DNA from: Photobacterium aphoticum | GTDB lineage: Bacteria > Pseudomonadota > Gammaproteobacteria > Enterobacterales > Vibrionaceae | Direction: 5' to 3' | Assembly: GCF_001029435.1 (NCBI RefSeq) | Contig: NZ_LDOV01000037.1 | Coordinates: forward strand, 124,001 to 188,000 | DNA: 64,000 nt | In this document: positions 16,450 through 26,332 of the stretch, in pieces | Position numbering within the stretch: the stretch's first letter is position 1 | Layout of the letters: each line of letters starts with the position of its first letter | Translations under genes and position numbers: made by a program | Notes under the pieces: model-generated | The model's database searches: none | What the model was told of the DNA's origin: nothing | What the model saw: only the letters and a program-made list of their open reading frames with translations

Positions 16450-17430
16450 TTATGCTTTCTGTGGCGTCAGCGCCGCGTCTTTGCTGTTGTCTGTTTCTTT
16501 GGTTTCGTATTTCGTGAAGATGTACAGTGCGACCACAATCAGAGAAACGATGATGGTCTTGCTCAGTACCATTTCTTCGCCCAGCGTCATCACAGCGACC
16601 ACGTAGCCCACAAGCGGCATCAGGTTCAGTGCCATGGTCGCTTTTTCAACACCGATTTGTTTGAAAGAGTACAGCTGGATCAGGTAGCTACCGCCAGAGA
16701 TACCCGTGCCCAAGAAAACCAGCAGCGCAAGCAGCAGTGGGCTAGACAGAATGATGTTGATTTGAGACAGATCCAGATCCATCGCAAATACCACCACAAT
16801 ACCCAATACCGCGACTGAAATGTACTGGTAAAGCATAGAAACCACAGAGCCGTATTTCTCCGCCAGGCTGCCACGCAGGTGTGCGGTCCAAGCCAGCGAC
16901 AACATAGAGGCCGTGACGTACGCATAACCGAGTAGTGAATTACCATTTTCAATGATTGTTGTTGGGCCAACACTCATGGCGTAGATACACAGAGCGGATG
17001 CAATAAAGGCAGCCCACTGAATTTTGTTCATTTTAAAGTTCATGAACATCATGCCAAAAAAGACTGTGGCAAAAGGCTGCATGCCCTGGATGACGCCATT
17101 TTCTGTTGCGCCAATGTGTGATAGCGATAAGAAGTTAAACAGTGAAAATGCCCCCTGACCGATGATGCCGCACAGCGCAATTTTCAGCATATCTTTCTTT
17201 TCAATCTTCAGGCTGCCGCCTAAGTCTTTACTGAGTGATGCACTTTTTGACGTGAAAAAGTAAATCACAGACAGGCCAATGACGGCAGTGACATAACGGA
17301 AAAAAACCAAAGTCATTGGATCAACCGCCATCGACAAGGGCTTGGAAACGACCCCCGTCACCCCCCATATGACCGCGACGGAGATGGCCGCAACCCAACC
17401 TAGAAATACGTTGCTATTTTTCATGTCCAT
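16450..17430 (-). CDS. EamA/DMT-family transporter, paralogue of the one at 9755-10720
   Basis: A 326-aa inner-membrane protein with ten hydrophobic helices in two EamA repeats. It shares the GIIGQGAFS, ATENGVIQGMQPF, LAEKYGSV and MALNLMPLVGY blocks with the transporter of the M24/racemase/M20 operon. The ATG at 17430 follows AGGAAGG. It has its own promoter region carrying the same 16-bp motif as the divergent control region at 13 kb, so it is probably a member of the same regulon although a separate transcript. The substrate is unknown. Confidence 0.88.
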   Translation of the reverse strand: MDMKNSNVFLGWVAAISVAVIWGVTGVVSKPLSMAVDPMTLVFFRYVTAVIGLSVIYFFTSKSASLSKDLGGSLKIEKKDMLKIALCGIIGQGAFSLFNFLSLSHIGATENGVIQGMQPFATVFFGMMFMNFKMNKIQWAAFIASALCIYAMSVGPTTIIENGNSLLGYAYVTASMLSLAWTAHLRGSLAEKYGSVVSMLYQYISVAVLGIVVVFAMDLDLSQINIILSSPLLLALLVFLGTGISGGSYLIQLYSFKQIGVEKATMALNLMPLVGYVVAVMTLGEEMVLSKTIIVSLIVVALYIFTKYETKETDNSKDAALTPQKA

Positions 17431-17559
17431 GTGTGCCTTCCTGATAGATGTAGGGCGAAAAGAAAAACGGAACCGATATGGCCTACGTGCTGTAGCGTCA
17501 CTTACCCAAGGATGGCTTCAGAATGTAGAGAGGGTAAAAGCACGTAATTGACCGCTTTA

Positions 17560-17904
17560 GTCAACTAAAGTTAACCTTTAGTCGGTTTTTATTAACTTCT
17601 TAGTCAGTATGGTGATGAGTATATCGCCACCATGGTTAAATAATGTGACCAGTATCGACTCGTTTACTATGACGAACGTTTTGCGGTTTTTTTGTTCTTA
17701 AAAGGTGATTTAGTTCAAGTTTTAGGTTTTTAATGCGATTTTTATCAGATATAACGAATGTACGGGCTGAGTTGGGGCTGGAATTCATCTGTTCACTTGC
17801 ATTTTTTCCATGATGGGTAGCTGAAAGCAAGGGATTAATAGTTAACAAAAGTGATCTTTATTGAGTGGCTGTGTGGGGGGGGCATTAAGTCAACAAAACT
17901 GACC
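17560..17904. promoter_or_regulatory. Second cluster of the 16-bp operator-like motif
   Basis: Copies are seen at 17560-17575 (GTCAACTAAAGTTAAC), 17635-17650 (identical over 16 bases to 13096-13111), 17841-17856 and 17889-17904. The two last match the copy that abuts the regulator gene at 13304 in 15 and 14 of 16 positions. They lie 130-475 bases upstream of the second EamA gene, suggesting long-range or cooperative binding by the same regulator. Confidence 0.68.
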
Positions 17905-18357
17905 CATTTTATGCGGAATGTTAGGCCGCAGAATACGATAGGTCATGACAGGGGCGCGTGATGGATACGTGCATTGTCAGAGAATAGAGGGTGACTATTT
18001 TGAGTCGTCTTTTACCCATAACGCTTTTCATAATCATCACGCTACGAAAGGTTATTGATGCGTGTGAATCATCCTTCTTGAGTAGATTGAAAATAGTTAG
18101 AGTTCGAATCATTTTTGCGGTTTGTTCACGTTTTGTGCTAGTTTTTGATACTAAAACAGTAGTCGCACAATAATTTCACATGATTAGTAGGCGAACTATC
18201 TCATTGGAAAGTAGGGCCTATAAACACACTGGTAGATAAGTGTTGAACGAAATGTCGCCAAGGGCGCGACATTGATCTCACTGTCATATTTGTTTAGTGT
18301 TCGATGCGTTGTTTTGTGATTGAATTGTTAACGGTTCATGGTCAAGGATGAGTTTGA
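17905..18357. other. Intergenic region upstream of proV
   Basis: About 450 bases with no supported gene. It contains an 8-bp inverted repeat AATGTCGC/GCGACATT (18251-18273) about 85 bases before proV, which may form a leader hairpin or operator in the proU transcript. Confidence 0.45.
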
Positions 18358-19545
18358 ATGACAACCTTATTAGAAGTACAGAACCTGTATAAGGTGTTTG
18401 GCAATAAGCCAGATGCTGCGTTTCCGTTAATCGAGAAGGGACTCGATAAGGATACGATTTTCGCCCAGACCGGGCTCACCGTTGGGGTGCATGATGTGTC
18501 CCTACAGATCAATGAAGGGGAGATTTTCGTCATCATGGGGCTTTCCGGGTCGGGTAAATCGACCTTGGTGCGTTTACTCAATCGTTTGATTGAGCCTACG
18601 CGTGGGAAAGTATTGCTGCGGGATCGCGATATTGCCCATATCTCCGAGGAGGAGTTACGGCAGGTGCGGCGCAATAACATCTCCATGGTGTTTCAAAATT
18701 TCGCGTTAATGCCGCATATGACGGTGATTGAAAACACCGCCTTTGGGCTGGAGTTGGCCGGTGTCAGTGTGGAAAGCCGTCAACAAAGTGCCAAGGCGGC
18801 ACTCGCGCGAGTCGGGCTGGCAAACCACTGTGAATCTTATCCGGATGAATTGTCTGGCGGCATGAAACAGCGGGTAGGACTCGCTCGTGCGCTGGCTTGT
18901 GATCCGGATATCTTGTTGATGGATGAAGCCTTTTCTGCGTTGGATCCGCTGATCCGTACTGAGATGCAAGACGAGTTGATCCGCCTGCAAAACGATGACA
19001 AGCGCACCATTGTGTTTATCTCACACGATTTGGATGAAGCCATGCGTATCGGCGATCGGATCGCCATCATGCAAGATGGGGTGGTTGTTCAAGTCGGCAC
19101 GCCGGATGAAATTCTCCACCAACCTGCCAATGATTATGTGCGCTCCTTCTTCCGTGGGGTGAATGTCGCCACGGTGTTTACCGCCAAAGATATCGCCCGT
19201 AAAAAGCCGGCTGCAGTGGTGAAAAAGTCCGAAGTGGATGGCCCGTCGGCGGTGCTGCAATTGTTGCTCGAGCACGACAGGGAATACGGCATTGTGGTGG
19301 ATAAAGCCAATAAGTTTACCGGCATTGTCTCGGTGGATTCTCTCACCCGCGCCCACAATGAAGACCGTTCACTGAGCAGCGCAGAATTACCCAATCCTCT
19401 CTCCTTATCACCCGATACACCGATTAACCAGGTCTTGGGGCCAGTGGCCAGCGTGCCGTATGCGGTCCCCGTGGTGGATGAGGCACACGCCTATTATGGC
19501 GTGATCACCAAAGCGCGATTACTTCAGACATTAGACAGGGAATAA
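18358..19545 (+). CDS. proV: Glycine betaine/proline ABC transporter ATP-binding protein
   Basis: A 395-aa cytoplasmic ATPase of ProU-type osmoprotectant importers, about the length of E. coli ProV (400). Walker A is GLSGSGKST (about 61-69), the signature LSGGMKQR, and Walker [15 protein letters not shown]-terminal tandem CBS domains (about 280-395), thought to sense ionic strength, are present though the repeats are modest. AAGGA precedes the ATG. proW begins 4 bases downstream. The set serves uptake of betaine or related solutes at high salinity. Confidence 0.95.
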   Translation: MTTLLEVQNLYKVFGNKPDAAFPLIEKGLDKDTIFAQTGLTVGVHDVSLQINEGEIFVIMGLSGSGKSTLVRLLNRLIEPTRGKVLLRDRDIAHISEEELRQVRRNNISMVFQNFALMPHMTVIENTAFGLELAGVSVESRQQSAKAALARVGLANHCESYPDELSGGMKQRVGLARALACDPDILLMDEAFSALDPLIRTEMQDELIRLQNDDKRTIVFISHDLDEAMRIGDRIAIMQDGVVVQVGTPDEILHQPANDYVRSFFRGVNVATVFTAKDIARKKPAAVVKKSEVDGPSAVLQLLLEHDREYGIVVDKANKFTGIVSVDSLTRAHNEDRSLSSAELPNPLSLSPDTPINQVLGPVASVPYAVPVVDEAHAYYGVITKARLLQTLDRE

Positions 19546-19549
19546 ACAC

Positions 19550-20629
19550 ATGGCCAAGGAAGAAAGTACGCCATCTAGCGATCCGTGGAGCCAAACACAA
19601 CAACAGGCCGATCCATGGGGCAGTGCTGCTGCCGAGAATACCGATCAGGCCTGGTTAACGGATACCGAAGTGACCCAAGCTGCCTTTGACTGGCAGCAGC
19701 CGTTTACGGAAGCCTTGATCCCGTTCGACCAATGGGTGGAAAACAGCCTCGGCTGGATGGTAGAGCATGGTCGCCCGGTGTTTCAGGCCATTCGTGTACC
19801 GATTGATTTCATTCTCACCACCTTTGAATCCGCGCTCGTGTCTACACCCGCACCGTTTATGTTGGTGCTGCTGTTCTTGTTAGCCTGGCAGTTTGCGGGC
19901 TTGAAATTGGGCTTGTCGACATTGGCCTCCTTGTTGGTGATTGGCTTGATTGGTGCCTGGACGGAAGCCATGACGACCTTGTCACTGGTAATGACCTCGG
20001 TCTTTTTCTGTTTGTTGATTGGCTTGCCGCTCGGTATTTGGCTGGCACGCAGTGATACGGCTGCCAAAGTGGTGCGGCCGATATTGGATGCCATGCAAAC
20101 CACCCCTGCCTTTGTTTATTTGGTACCGATTGTGATGCTGTTCGGGATCGGTAACGTACCGGGTGTGGTGGTGACCATTATCTTTGCACTGCCGCCGGTG
20201 GTCAGGCTGACCATTTTGGGGATCCAGCAGGTGCCGGAAGAGCTGATTGAAGCCGGTCACGCCTTTGGTGCCAGCCCGAAACAAATGCTGTATCGCATCC
20301 AGTTACCACTGGCGATGCCGACCATTATGGCCGGGGTAAACCAAACCCTGATGCTGTCTTTGTCGATGGTGGTGATTGCCTCCATGATTGCCGTGGGCGG
20401 TTTGGGGCAGATGGTACTGCGCGGTATTGGCCGTTTGGACATGGGACTGGCCGCTGTAGGTGGTCTGGGGATTGTGATCCTGGCGATTTTGCTCGACAGG
20501 ATCACACAGGCAATTGGCGTGAACTCACGCAATGCAAAAAGTAAGTGGTACCACAAAGGGCCGGTTGGCCTGATGGTACGTCGACAATCATCATCTGTAA
20601 GCGTTAAAAAAATGGGAGAAAACGCATGA
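19550..20629 (+). CDS. proW: Glycine betaine/proline ABC transporter permease
   Basis: A 359-aa inner-membrane permease with a long polar N-terminal tail (about 1-95) as in E. coli ProW, then the BPD_transp_1 domain with the EAA-type loop [32 protein letters not shown]. Its stop overlaps the proX start (ATGA), pointing to translational coupling. Confidence 0.95.
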   Translation: MAKEESTPSSDPWSQTQQQADPWGSAAAENTDQAWLTDTEVTQAAFDWQQPFTEALIPFDQWVENSLGWMVEHGRPVFQAIRVPIDFILTTFESALVSTPAPFMLVLLFLLAWQFAGLKLGLSTLASLLVIGLIGAWTEAMTTLSLVMTSVFFCLLIGLPLGIWLARSDTAAKVVRPILDAMQTTPAFVYLVPIVMLFGIGNVPGVVVTIIFALPPVVRLTILGIQQVPEELIEAGHAFGASPKQMLYRIQLPLAMPTIMAGVNQTLMLSLSMVVIASMIAVGGLGQMVLRGIGRLDMGLAAVGGLGIVILAILLDRITQAIGVNSRNAKSKWYHKGPVGLMVRRQSSSVSVKKMGENA

Positions 20630-21636
20630 TCACTTCATGGAAGAAGACACTGACAGCCAGTGTCTTGATCTCTGCGGCATGTACCGCAGGCAGTGTGTGG
20701 GCCGAATCATTACCGGGTAAAGGGGTAACGGTACAGCCGCTGCAATCGACCGTGGCGGAAGAAACCTTTCAAACGCTCATCGTAAACAAAGCCCTGCAAG
20801 CGCTGGGTTACACCGTTAAGCCAACCAAAGAAGTGGATTACAACGTTGGCTATACCTCGATTGCGGAAGGGGATGCGACGTACCTGACAGTGGGCTGGTT
20901 CCCGCTACACGCAGATAAGTACACCATGGCCGGCGGCGATGAGAAGTTCTATCGCAAAGGCCACTACATCACCGGTGCGGCACAGGGGTATTTGATCGAT
21001 AAGAAAACCGCTGAAAAGCACGGTATTACCAATATTGGTCAGCTGACCGATCCGAAACTGGCCAAACTGTTTGATGCCGACGGAGATGGCAAAGCCGATC
21101 TGACCGGTTGTAACCCGGGTTGGGGCTGTGAATTGGTGATTGAAGAGCAACTGAGCGCGTTTAAGCTGCGTGATACGGTGGCGCACAATCAGGGTAATTA
21201 TGCGGCCATCATCGCCGATACCATTTCTCGCTACAAGAAAGGCGATCCTATTTTGTACTACACATGGACGCCGTACTGGGTAAGTGGTGTATTGGTACCG
21301 GGTAAAGACGTGGTGTGGCTGGAGGTGCCGTTCTCGGCCTTGCCGGGCGAGCGTAAGGATGTCGACACGACCTTGCCGAACGGTAAGAACTACGGCTTTG
21401 AAATGAACTCGATGCGCATTATTGCCAACAAGCAGTTTGCCAAAGATAACCCAGCTGCCGCCAAGTTGTTTGAGATCATTAAGCTGAACATCAACGATGT
21501 GAGCGCGCAAAACATGCTGATGAGCAAAGGCAAGAACTCCTCAGCAGACATTGAAGCCCATGCGAACTCGTGGATCAAAGCGAACCAGACGCAGTTTGAT
21601 GCCTGGTTGAATGAGGCGAAACAAGCCGCGCAGTAA
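20626..21636 (+). CDS. proX: Glycine betaine-binding periplasmic protein
   Basis: A 336-aa periplasmic solute-binding protein (OpuAC family). The signal peptide ends near VWA (about residue 26). Aromatic residues that would form the quaternary-ammonium cage are seen in [11 protein letters not shown] and [10 protein letters not shown], and a Cys pair in CNPGWGCE matches E. coli ProX. It is the third gene of proVWX; GGGAG precedes the ATG, which overlaps the proW stop. Confidence 0.95.
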   Translation: MITSWKKTLTASVLISAACTAGSVWAESLPGKGVTVQPLQSTVAEETFQTLIVNKALQALGYTVKPTKEVDYNVGYTSIAEGDATYLTVGWFPLHADKYTMAGGDEKFYRKGHYITGAAQGYLIDKKTAEKHGITNIGQLTDPKLAKLFDADGDGKADLTGCNPGWGCELVIEEQLSAFKLRDTVAHNQGNYAAIIADTISRYKKGDPILYYTWTPYWVSGVLVPGKDVVWLEVPFSALPGERKDVDTTLPNGKNYGFEMNSMRIIANKQFAKDNPAAAKLFEIIKLNINDVSAQNMLMSKGKNSSADIEAHANSWIKANQTQFDAWLNEAKQAAQ

Positions 21637-21660
21637 GCTCTGTCATTTGGCTTAATAAAA

Positions 21661-21690
21661 AACAGGCGTTGGTGGTACGCCTGTTTTTTT
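21661..21690 (+). terminator. Terminator after proX
   Basis: A 9-bp stem AACAGGCGT/ACGCCTGTT with a 7-base loop followed by a T-run. The A-rich left flank also lets it serve the convergent rimK transcript. Confidence 0.9.
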
Positions 21691-21722
21691 ATGCGTTGAA
21701 AGCAGGATATAGACGCGAGTAT

Positions 21723-22628
21723 TTAGCCTTGGCCACGCGTGCGTGTGCGTTTGCTTGGCGCATTCTTCTCGATAAATTCGACAATCATGCCCGCCACATC
21801 TTTACCTGTGGAGGTTTCAATCCCTTCCAGACCCGGTGAGGAGTTCACTTCCATCACCAATGGCCCACGTTCTGAGCGCAGCAGATCGACCCCTGCTACG
21901 TTCAAGCCCATGATTTTCGCGGCAGCCACCGCAGTGCGGCGCTCTTGCGGGGTGATTTTGACCAGTGATGCAGAGCCGCCACGGTGCAGGTTGGATCGAA
22001 ATTCCCCTTTGGCGCCTTGGCGTTTCATGGCGGCAATGACTTTTTCCCCAATCACGAAACAGCGAATGTCGGCCCCGCCCGCTTCTTTAATGAATTCTTG
22101 CACCATGATGTTGGCTTTCAGCCCCATAAAGGCTTCGACCACACTTTCGGCCGCTTTCTTGGTTTCTGCCAAGACCACGCCAATGCCTTGTGTGCCTTCC
22201 AGCAGTTTGATCACCACTGGCGCGCCGCCCACCATTTGCAACAGATCTTTAATGTCATCGGGTTTGCTGGCAAAGCCGGTGATCGGCATGCCAATCCCTT
22301 TACGGGAAAGCAGCTGCATGGAGCGTAATTTATCGCGCGAGCGGGTAATGGCCACTGACTCATTGACCGGGTAGACGCCCATCATTTCAAACTGTCGCAG
22401 AACTGCAGTGCCGTAGAAGGTGACTGAGGCACCAATACGCGGAATGATGGCATCAAAATCGGAGAGCTCTTCCCCTTTGAAGTGAATTTGGGGCTTTTCA
22501 GAGTTGATGTTCATGTAGCAGCGAAGGGCATCAATCACTTTGACTTCATGGCCGCGACTTTCACACGATTCAATCAGGCGGCGGGTGGAATAGAGGTTTG
22601 CGTTACGTGACAAAATGCCAATTTTCAT
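21723..22628 (-). CDS. rimK: Ribosomal protein S6 glutamate ligase
   Basis: A 301-aa ATP-grasp enzyme that adds glutamate residues to the C-terminus of ribosomal protein S6. It matches E. coli RimK (300 aa): MKIGILSRN start, [10 protein letters not shown], the ATP-grasp [13 protein letters not shown] segment, [11 protein letters not shown] and [14 protein letters not shown] with metal-binding Glu/Asn. The start at 22628 overlaps the stop of the upstream protease gene (ATGA), indicating coupling. The C-terminus carries a basic Arg-rich tail. Confidence 0.95.
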   Translation of the reverse strand: MKIGILSRNANLYSTRRLIESCESRGHEVKVIDALRCYMNINSEKPQIHFKGEELSDFDAIIPRIGASVTFYGTAVLRQFEMMGVYPVNESVAITRSRDKLRSMQLLSRKGIGMPITGFASKPDDIKDLLQMVGGAPVVIKLLEGTQGIGVVLAETKKAAESVVEAFMGLKANIMVQEFIKEAGGADIRCFVIGEKVIAAMKRQGAKGEFRSNLHRGGSASLVKITPQERRTAVAAAKIMGLNVAGVDLLRSERGPLVMEVNSSPGLEGIETSTGKDVAGMIVEFIEKNAPSKRTRTRGQG

Positions 22629-23068
22629 TTCTTGCTCTCCTCGCAAGCGATTAAAAAGGATTGCTCAGGATCGACCATGATCCGGCCGTGCATTGCAGTA
22701 CGGCCCAGCAACATGCGGTATGCCATGTTGTCACGATTGGCTAAGGTGATTTCTATTGGCCATGTCTGTCCTCCCAGAGTGAGGTCTGACTGGATGACAT
22801 AGCGAGTGCGTTCCTGACCGCCGGAGTTTTTGACACCGCGTTGGTCGACCACCTTGGCTTCGCAGATCTGTTCAATATCCGTATTGTGTTGTTCCGGGTG
22901 TAACCAGAATCGTACCCACAGTGCGTTATCTTTCTGAAATTCTTCTATTTTGAAGGCATGAAGGGATGACGTTCTGGCTCCTGTATCTACTTTAGCATTT
23001 ATTTTTGCTATGCCTAGGCTTGGTAGACTAAGTGTTTCTCGCCAGCCGACAATCATCATTTTTGTCAT
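22625..23068 (-). CDS. rimB: RimB-type retropepsin-like zinc protease
   Basis: A 147-aa protein of the ATP-dependent zinc protease / retropepsin-like family (PF05618). The active-site-like motif [13 protein letters not shown] is near residues 26-38 and the RMLLGRTAM strand near the C-terminus is conserved. It overlaps rimK by 4 bases. Family members beside rimK (RimB in Pseudomonas) are proposed to trim the polyglutamate tail; this assignment rests on context as much as sequence. Confidence 0.82.
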   Translation of the reverse strand: MTKMMIVGWRETLSLPSLGIAKINAKVDTGARTSSLHAFKIEEFQKDNALWVRFWLHPEQHNTDIEQICEAKVVDQRGVKNSGGQERTRYVIQSDLTLGGQTWPIEITLANRDNMAYRMLLGRTAMHGRIMVDPEQSFLIACEESKK

Positions 23069-23613
23069 CGTAATAACCCTTATTGATTTTGTCCGGTGAA
23101 GTCGGGGTGTATGTACGCTGAGGCGCTTGAAAGGTTGTCAGTGGAAAATTATAGCTGAATCTCCTGAATTGCTACTGAAACACACGGGATAGGCAGCGTG
23201 TTAGGTTTTCTGTGGGTGAAATAACCATAAAAAATGCGAGGTTTTTAGTGTGCCAGTCAGCCGTCGCGAGTGGCGAAGGAAGGGGATAGGCGTATGCGCC
23301 CGTGTGAGAGCGCCTTGCTTTGCAGGGATGAGCCAAGTGTCAGAGACAGCGTGAGACGCTGAACGGGCAAGGGAAAAAGGGCTGAACTCAACGTGGGGTA
23401 ATAGGTTGAAAGTTCGGCTAACTCACTGCCAATACAGGTTTTTATCTCACTTGTCAGAAACAAGAACCAGCGCTGTTGCTAGGGTGAATAGTGAGAAATA
23501 ACAATACGCCGAAAAAATAAATACGGCGAATAAACAATAGGATTCGCACTGTACGGATCCCCACAAAATCACCCTCACAAGTAACCTAAGTTGGCTAGGT
23601 TTGGAGTGTTGAC
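23069..23613. other. Intergenic region, no gene seen
   Basis: About 545 bases between divergent rimB and the peroxidase gene. Short frames are present but lack ribosome sites and family features. No repeat or RNA family was recognised. Confidence 0.5.
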
Positions 23614-24954
23614 ATGAATACCACTCGCTGTTTATTGGCGGTCGCGGTGCTGGCGACGGTCACCGCGTGCCGTGAAGATCCGTCTGATCCGCTTGAAACT
23701 GCCGTGGGTGCGTCCGGTGAATCGGAGCCGGTGATCATCGCACCGGTGGCTGAGGAAGACAATACGTCTGACGCTTCCCCTGCTCCCACGACACCTTCCC
23801 CCACTGTACCCACATCCCCGCCTCCGCCGCCTTTTGAACCGCAGCCGGTGATGGATATCGATGGCTTACCCCTGCCAGATTTGTCCGTGACTCATGACTA
23901 TGAAGCGTATTTGGCTGCTCAGCCGCTGCACTATACCCGTACTACCTCTCCGATGGGCAATGTGCGCATTCAGGACAATACGCCGTTTGATAATCCGGTC
24001 ACCAATGCCGGTGCGGCGTTAGGGCGGATCATCTTTTACGATGTTCGGCTATCGGCTAATAACACGGTATCGTGCGCATCCTGCCATGCGCAAGAGCATG
24101 GGTTTACCGATCCGAAAGCGTTCAGTGTGGGTTTTGAAGGCGGATTAACAGGGCGTCACTCGATGAGTTTGTCGAACGCCGCGTACTATCGGAACGGAAA
24201 GTTTTTCTGGGATGAGCGGGCCGGCTCACTGGAAGAGCAGGTGTTAATGCCGATTCAAGATGCGGTCGAGATGGGGATGAACCTGTTTGATCTGGAAGTC
24301 AAACTGGGACTGACGAGCTTTTATCCGTCGCTGTTTGATCAGGCATTTGGCGATGAGGCCATCACCAGCGATCGCATTTCCTTGGCGTTGGCGCAGTTTA
24401 TTCGTTCTATGGTGAGCTATCAGTCTAAGTATGATCAGGCGATTGTGTCGGGCACGCTGAATGAACCGGCTTTTGCGTCCGTGTTTACAGAGCAAGAACA
24501 ACTGGGGCATCGATTATTTTCTGGTTTTCCGGGAGGTGAGCGCAGTTCAGTGGGCTGTGTCGCCTGTCACCAAACCGCGTCGCATGCGATGGATCAGGCC
24601 CATGTGAATGGCATTGATGCCAACACGCAAGAGGCTGATCAAGGGGCGGGTGGCGGTTTCTTTAAATCGCCCTCACTGCGCAACATAGAGGTCGGTGCGC
24701 CGTATATGCACGATGGACGGTTTGCGACGCTGGAAGAGGTGGTGGAGTTCTATAACAGTGGCATTCAACGCCATCCAAACTTGAGCCCTGATTTGACCAC
24801 ATCCGGACGCGTTGGTGGCCGGCCAATACAGTTGGGGTTAAGTGAGGAAGAAAAAGCGGCGCTGGTGGCTTTTCTGAAGACACTGACCGATGATACCTTG
24901 CTGACTTCGCCCCTGTTTAGTGACCCTTATACCTTGATGACGACAGAGGAGTAA
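23614..24954 (+). CDS. Lipoprotein di-haem cytochrome c peroxidase (CcpA/MauG family)
   Basis: A 446-aa exported protein. A type II signal peptide ends in TVTAC (Cys19), so it should be a lipoprotein. A Pro/Ser/Thr-rich linker follows (about 40-78). Two c-type haem sites are seen, CASCH (154-158) and CVACH (315-319), as in the CCP_MauG family. Such enzymes reduce hydrogen peroxide with electrons from cytochrome c in the periplasm, or oxidise protein substrates. TGGAG precedes the ATG. It is a single-gene unit. The lipid anchor and linker are longer additions than in soluble CcpA. Confidence 0.88.
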   Translation: MNTTRCLLAVAVLATVTACREDPSDPLETAVGASGESEPVIIAPVAEEDNTSDASPAPTTPSPTVPTSPPPPPFEPQPVMDIDGLPLPDLSVTHDYEAYLAAQPLHYTRTTSPMGNVRIQDNTPFDNPVTNAGAALGRIIFYDVRLSANNTVSCASCHAQEHGFTDPKAFSVGFEGGLTGRHSMSLSNAAYYRNGKFFWDERAGSLEEQVLMPIQDAVEMGMNLFDLEVKLGLTSFYPSLFDQAFGDEAITSDRISLALAQFIRSMVSYQSKYDQAIVSGTLNEPAFASVFTEQEQLGHRLFSGFPGGERSSVGCVACHQTASHAMDQAHVNGIDANTQEADQGAGGGFFKSPSLRNIEVGAPYMHDGRFATLEEVVEFYNSGIQRHPNLSPDLTTSGRVGGRPIQLGLSEEEKAALVAFLKTLTDDTLLTSPLFSDPYTLMTTEE

Positions 24955-24993
24955 TGTCTGGATGGATTGTTACATTATGGTTTAGCGAAAAAA

Positions 24994-25020
24994 AACCTGC
25001 GGCAAGGGAGTGCGCAGGTT
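24994..25020. terminator. Terminator-like hairpin after peroxidase gene
   Basis: AACCTGCG (24994-25001) pairs with CGCAGGTT (25013-25020). The A-run lies on the left, so the U-tract would be on the minus strand; on the plus strand it is a hairpin without a T-run. It lies between convergent genes. Confidence 0.6.
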
Positions 25021-25159
25021 GACGTTAAAGGAACAAATTTGACGAGATATGAACTTGTCATTGTTACTAACGTTTTCTGTGTCTAAATCGATCAGTCAGA
25101 CGTGACCCCAATGTGTGTAAAGGCAGAAGTGATTGAGCGGGGGGAAAATGACACAAAAA

Positions 25160-25180
25160 AGCGAGCCTCAGGGGCTCGCT
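25160..25180 (-). terminator. Terminator of the yjf-type operon
   Basis: AGCGAGCC/GGCTCGCT with a short loop and an A-run to the left (U-tract on the minus strand), 44 bases past the last gene of the operon. Confidence 0.85.
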
Positions 25181-25223
25181 AAAGAGTATGGGGTGAGTCA
25201 GTACGTGCTGTGACGTTGGCGAA

Positions 25224-25859
25224 TTAGCCGCCCCAGCCACCACGACTGCGGCTGCTTGTGCTGTACGAGCGGTTACTGCTCCAGCTGGATTTCGCTGACA
25301 CGCTGGATCCAAATCCACCCCGTTTGATCGTACGATTGACCGCTGGTTTGGGCTTCATGTCATCGTATTTGATCTTCACTTTGGATTTCTTATAACTACT
25401 TTTACCGTAGTTGTAGCCATCTGACGTGACCCAATAGCCGTAATAGCGGCTGGTCGGGTAGGTCGAACGGAACATTGGCTGGGAGTAGTAACGGTTATCA
25501 CTGTTGATCAAACGGGCAAACATAAAGCCTGCCATGGCTGGCATGAACCAATCATTGCTGGGGGCCTGCACACAGGCATTGATGCCAAATTCCAGCTCAC
25601 AGTCTGCGCGAGAGGCATACTTGGGTGACGTACGTGCGGCTTCTTCCAAGGCAGATTGATAAGCGGCACGACACTCTTCGGCGTGATCCGGGTTATCGCC
25701 AATACAGTCATTGAGCCCTTGGTAGATAGAGGCGTCCTGAGACGGATCACTACAGCCCGACAGGGCAGCACCGGCCAAGATGGCAGTAAAAGGCGCCATC
25801 ATGGTTGGGCGCCAATTTTTCCGCATACTGGCGAGAACAACGTGCTTACTGCGTTTCAT
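25224..25859 (-). CDS. DUF1190 lipoprotein (YgiB/YjfM-like)
   Basis: A 211-aa protein matching the YgiB/YjfM family: basic N-terminus with RKNW, a lipobox-like LSGC, the DC...AEEC..AY..A pattern, APKYASRADCELEFG, and a Gly/Ser-rich C-terminus with RGGFGSS. It is probably an envelope protein of unknown function. GGAGG precedes the ATG and overlaps the stop of the upstream DUF350 gene. It is the last gene of the operon, as yjfM nearly is in E. coli. Confidence 0.85.
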   Translation of the reverse strand: MKRSKHVVLASMRKNWRPTMMAPFTAILAGAALSGCSDPSQDASIYQGLNDCIGDNPDHAEECRAAYQSALEEAARTSPKYASRADCELEFGINACVQAPSNDWFMPAMAGFMFARLINSDNRYYSQPMFRSTYPTSRYYGYWVTSDGYNYGKSSYKKSKVKIKYDDMKPKPAVNRTIKRGGFGSSVSAKSSWSSNRSYSTSSRSRGGWGG

Positions 25860-25870
25860 GATGCGGCCTC

Positions 25871-26287
25871 CTAGTAAGTCATGCAGGCAGCATTAAGCAG
25901 GCCGACAGACACGGACACGGCTGCCATCAGGATACCGGCTGGGATCTCCCCCGCTTCAATGCGCTCAACAATTTTCGGCATGAAGCCAAAGCGCAAAATA
26001 GCAAAGGCGATCAGCTGCGCAATCAGTGCCACAATGCCCCATAGGGCAAAGTCGACCAGATTGACGGAGTTGCTGGCAGCGCCGGAAATCGCAATGGCAT
26101 AACCCAGAATAGAGCCTGACAAACCAATCGCTGCCGCCACGTTTTTCTCTTCTTTCACCAATTTCCACTCATCATGTGGGGTAAAGCGGACGTAGACAAA
26201 TTTAAACAGCAGCAGAAAGGCCAGCGAAAGCGAGAAGTACAGTAAAAAGGCACCAAGGCCAGCCAGAGATTCGGTTAAGACTTCCAT
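25871..26287 (-). CDS. DUF350 membrane protein (YjfL-like)
   Basis: A 138-aa inner-membrane protein with four hydrophobic helices in two DUF350 repeats; the GSILGYAIAISGAASNS segment is characteristic. It lies between YjfK-like and DUF1190 genes, as yjfL does in E. coli. The function is unknown. Confidence 0.85.
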   Translation of the reverse strand: MEVLTESLAGLGAFLLYFSLSLAFLLLFKFVYVRFTPHDEWKLVKEEKNVAAAIGLSGSILGYAIAISGAASNSVNLVDFALWGIVALIAQLIAFAILRFGFMPKIVERIEAGEIPAGILMAAVSVSVGLLNAACMTY

Positions 26288-26332
26288 GTGGGTTCCATCT
26301 TGTTATTGAGGTAAAAAATAGCGGTTAGCGCA

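Noticed and set aside
20905-21510. 201-codon frame antisense to proX
   Set aside because: It lies entirely within proX, whose signal peptide, operon position and motifs are convincing.
21739-22374. 211-codon frame antisense to rimK
   Set aside because: Shadow of a conserved ATP-grasp gene, with no independent support.
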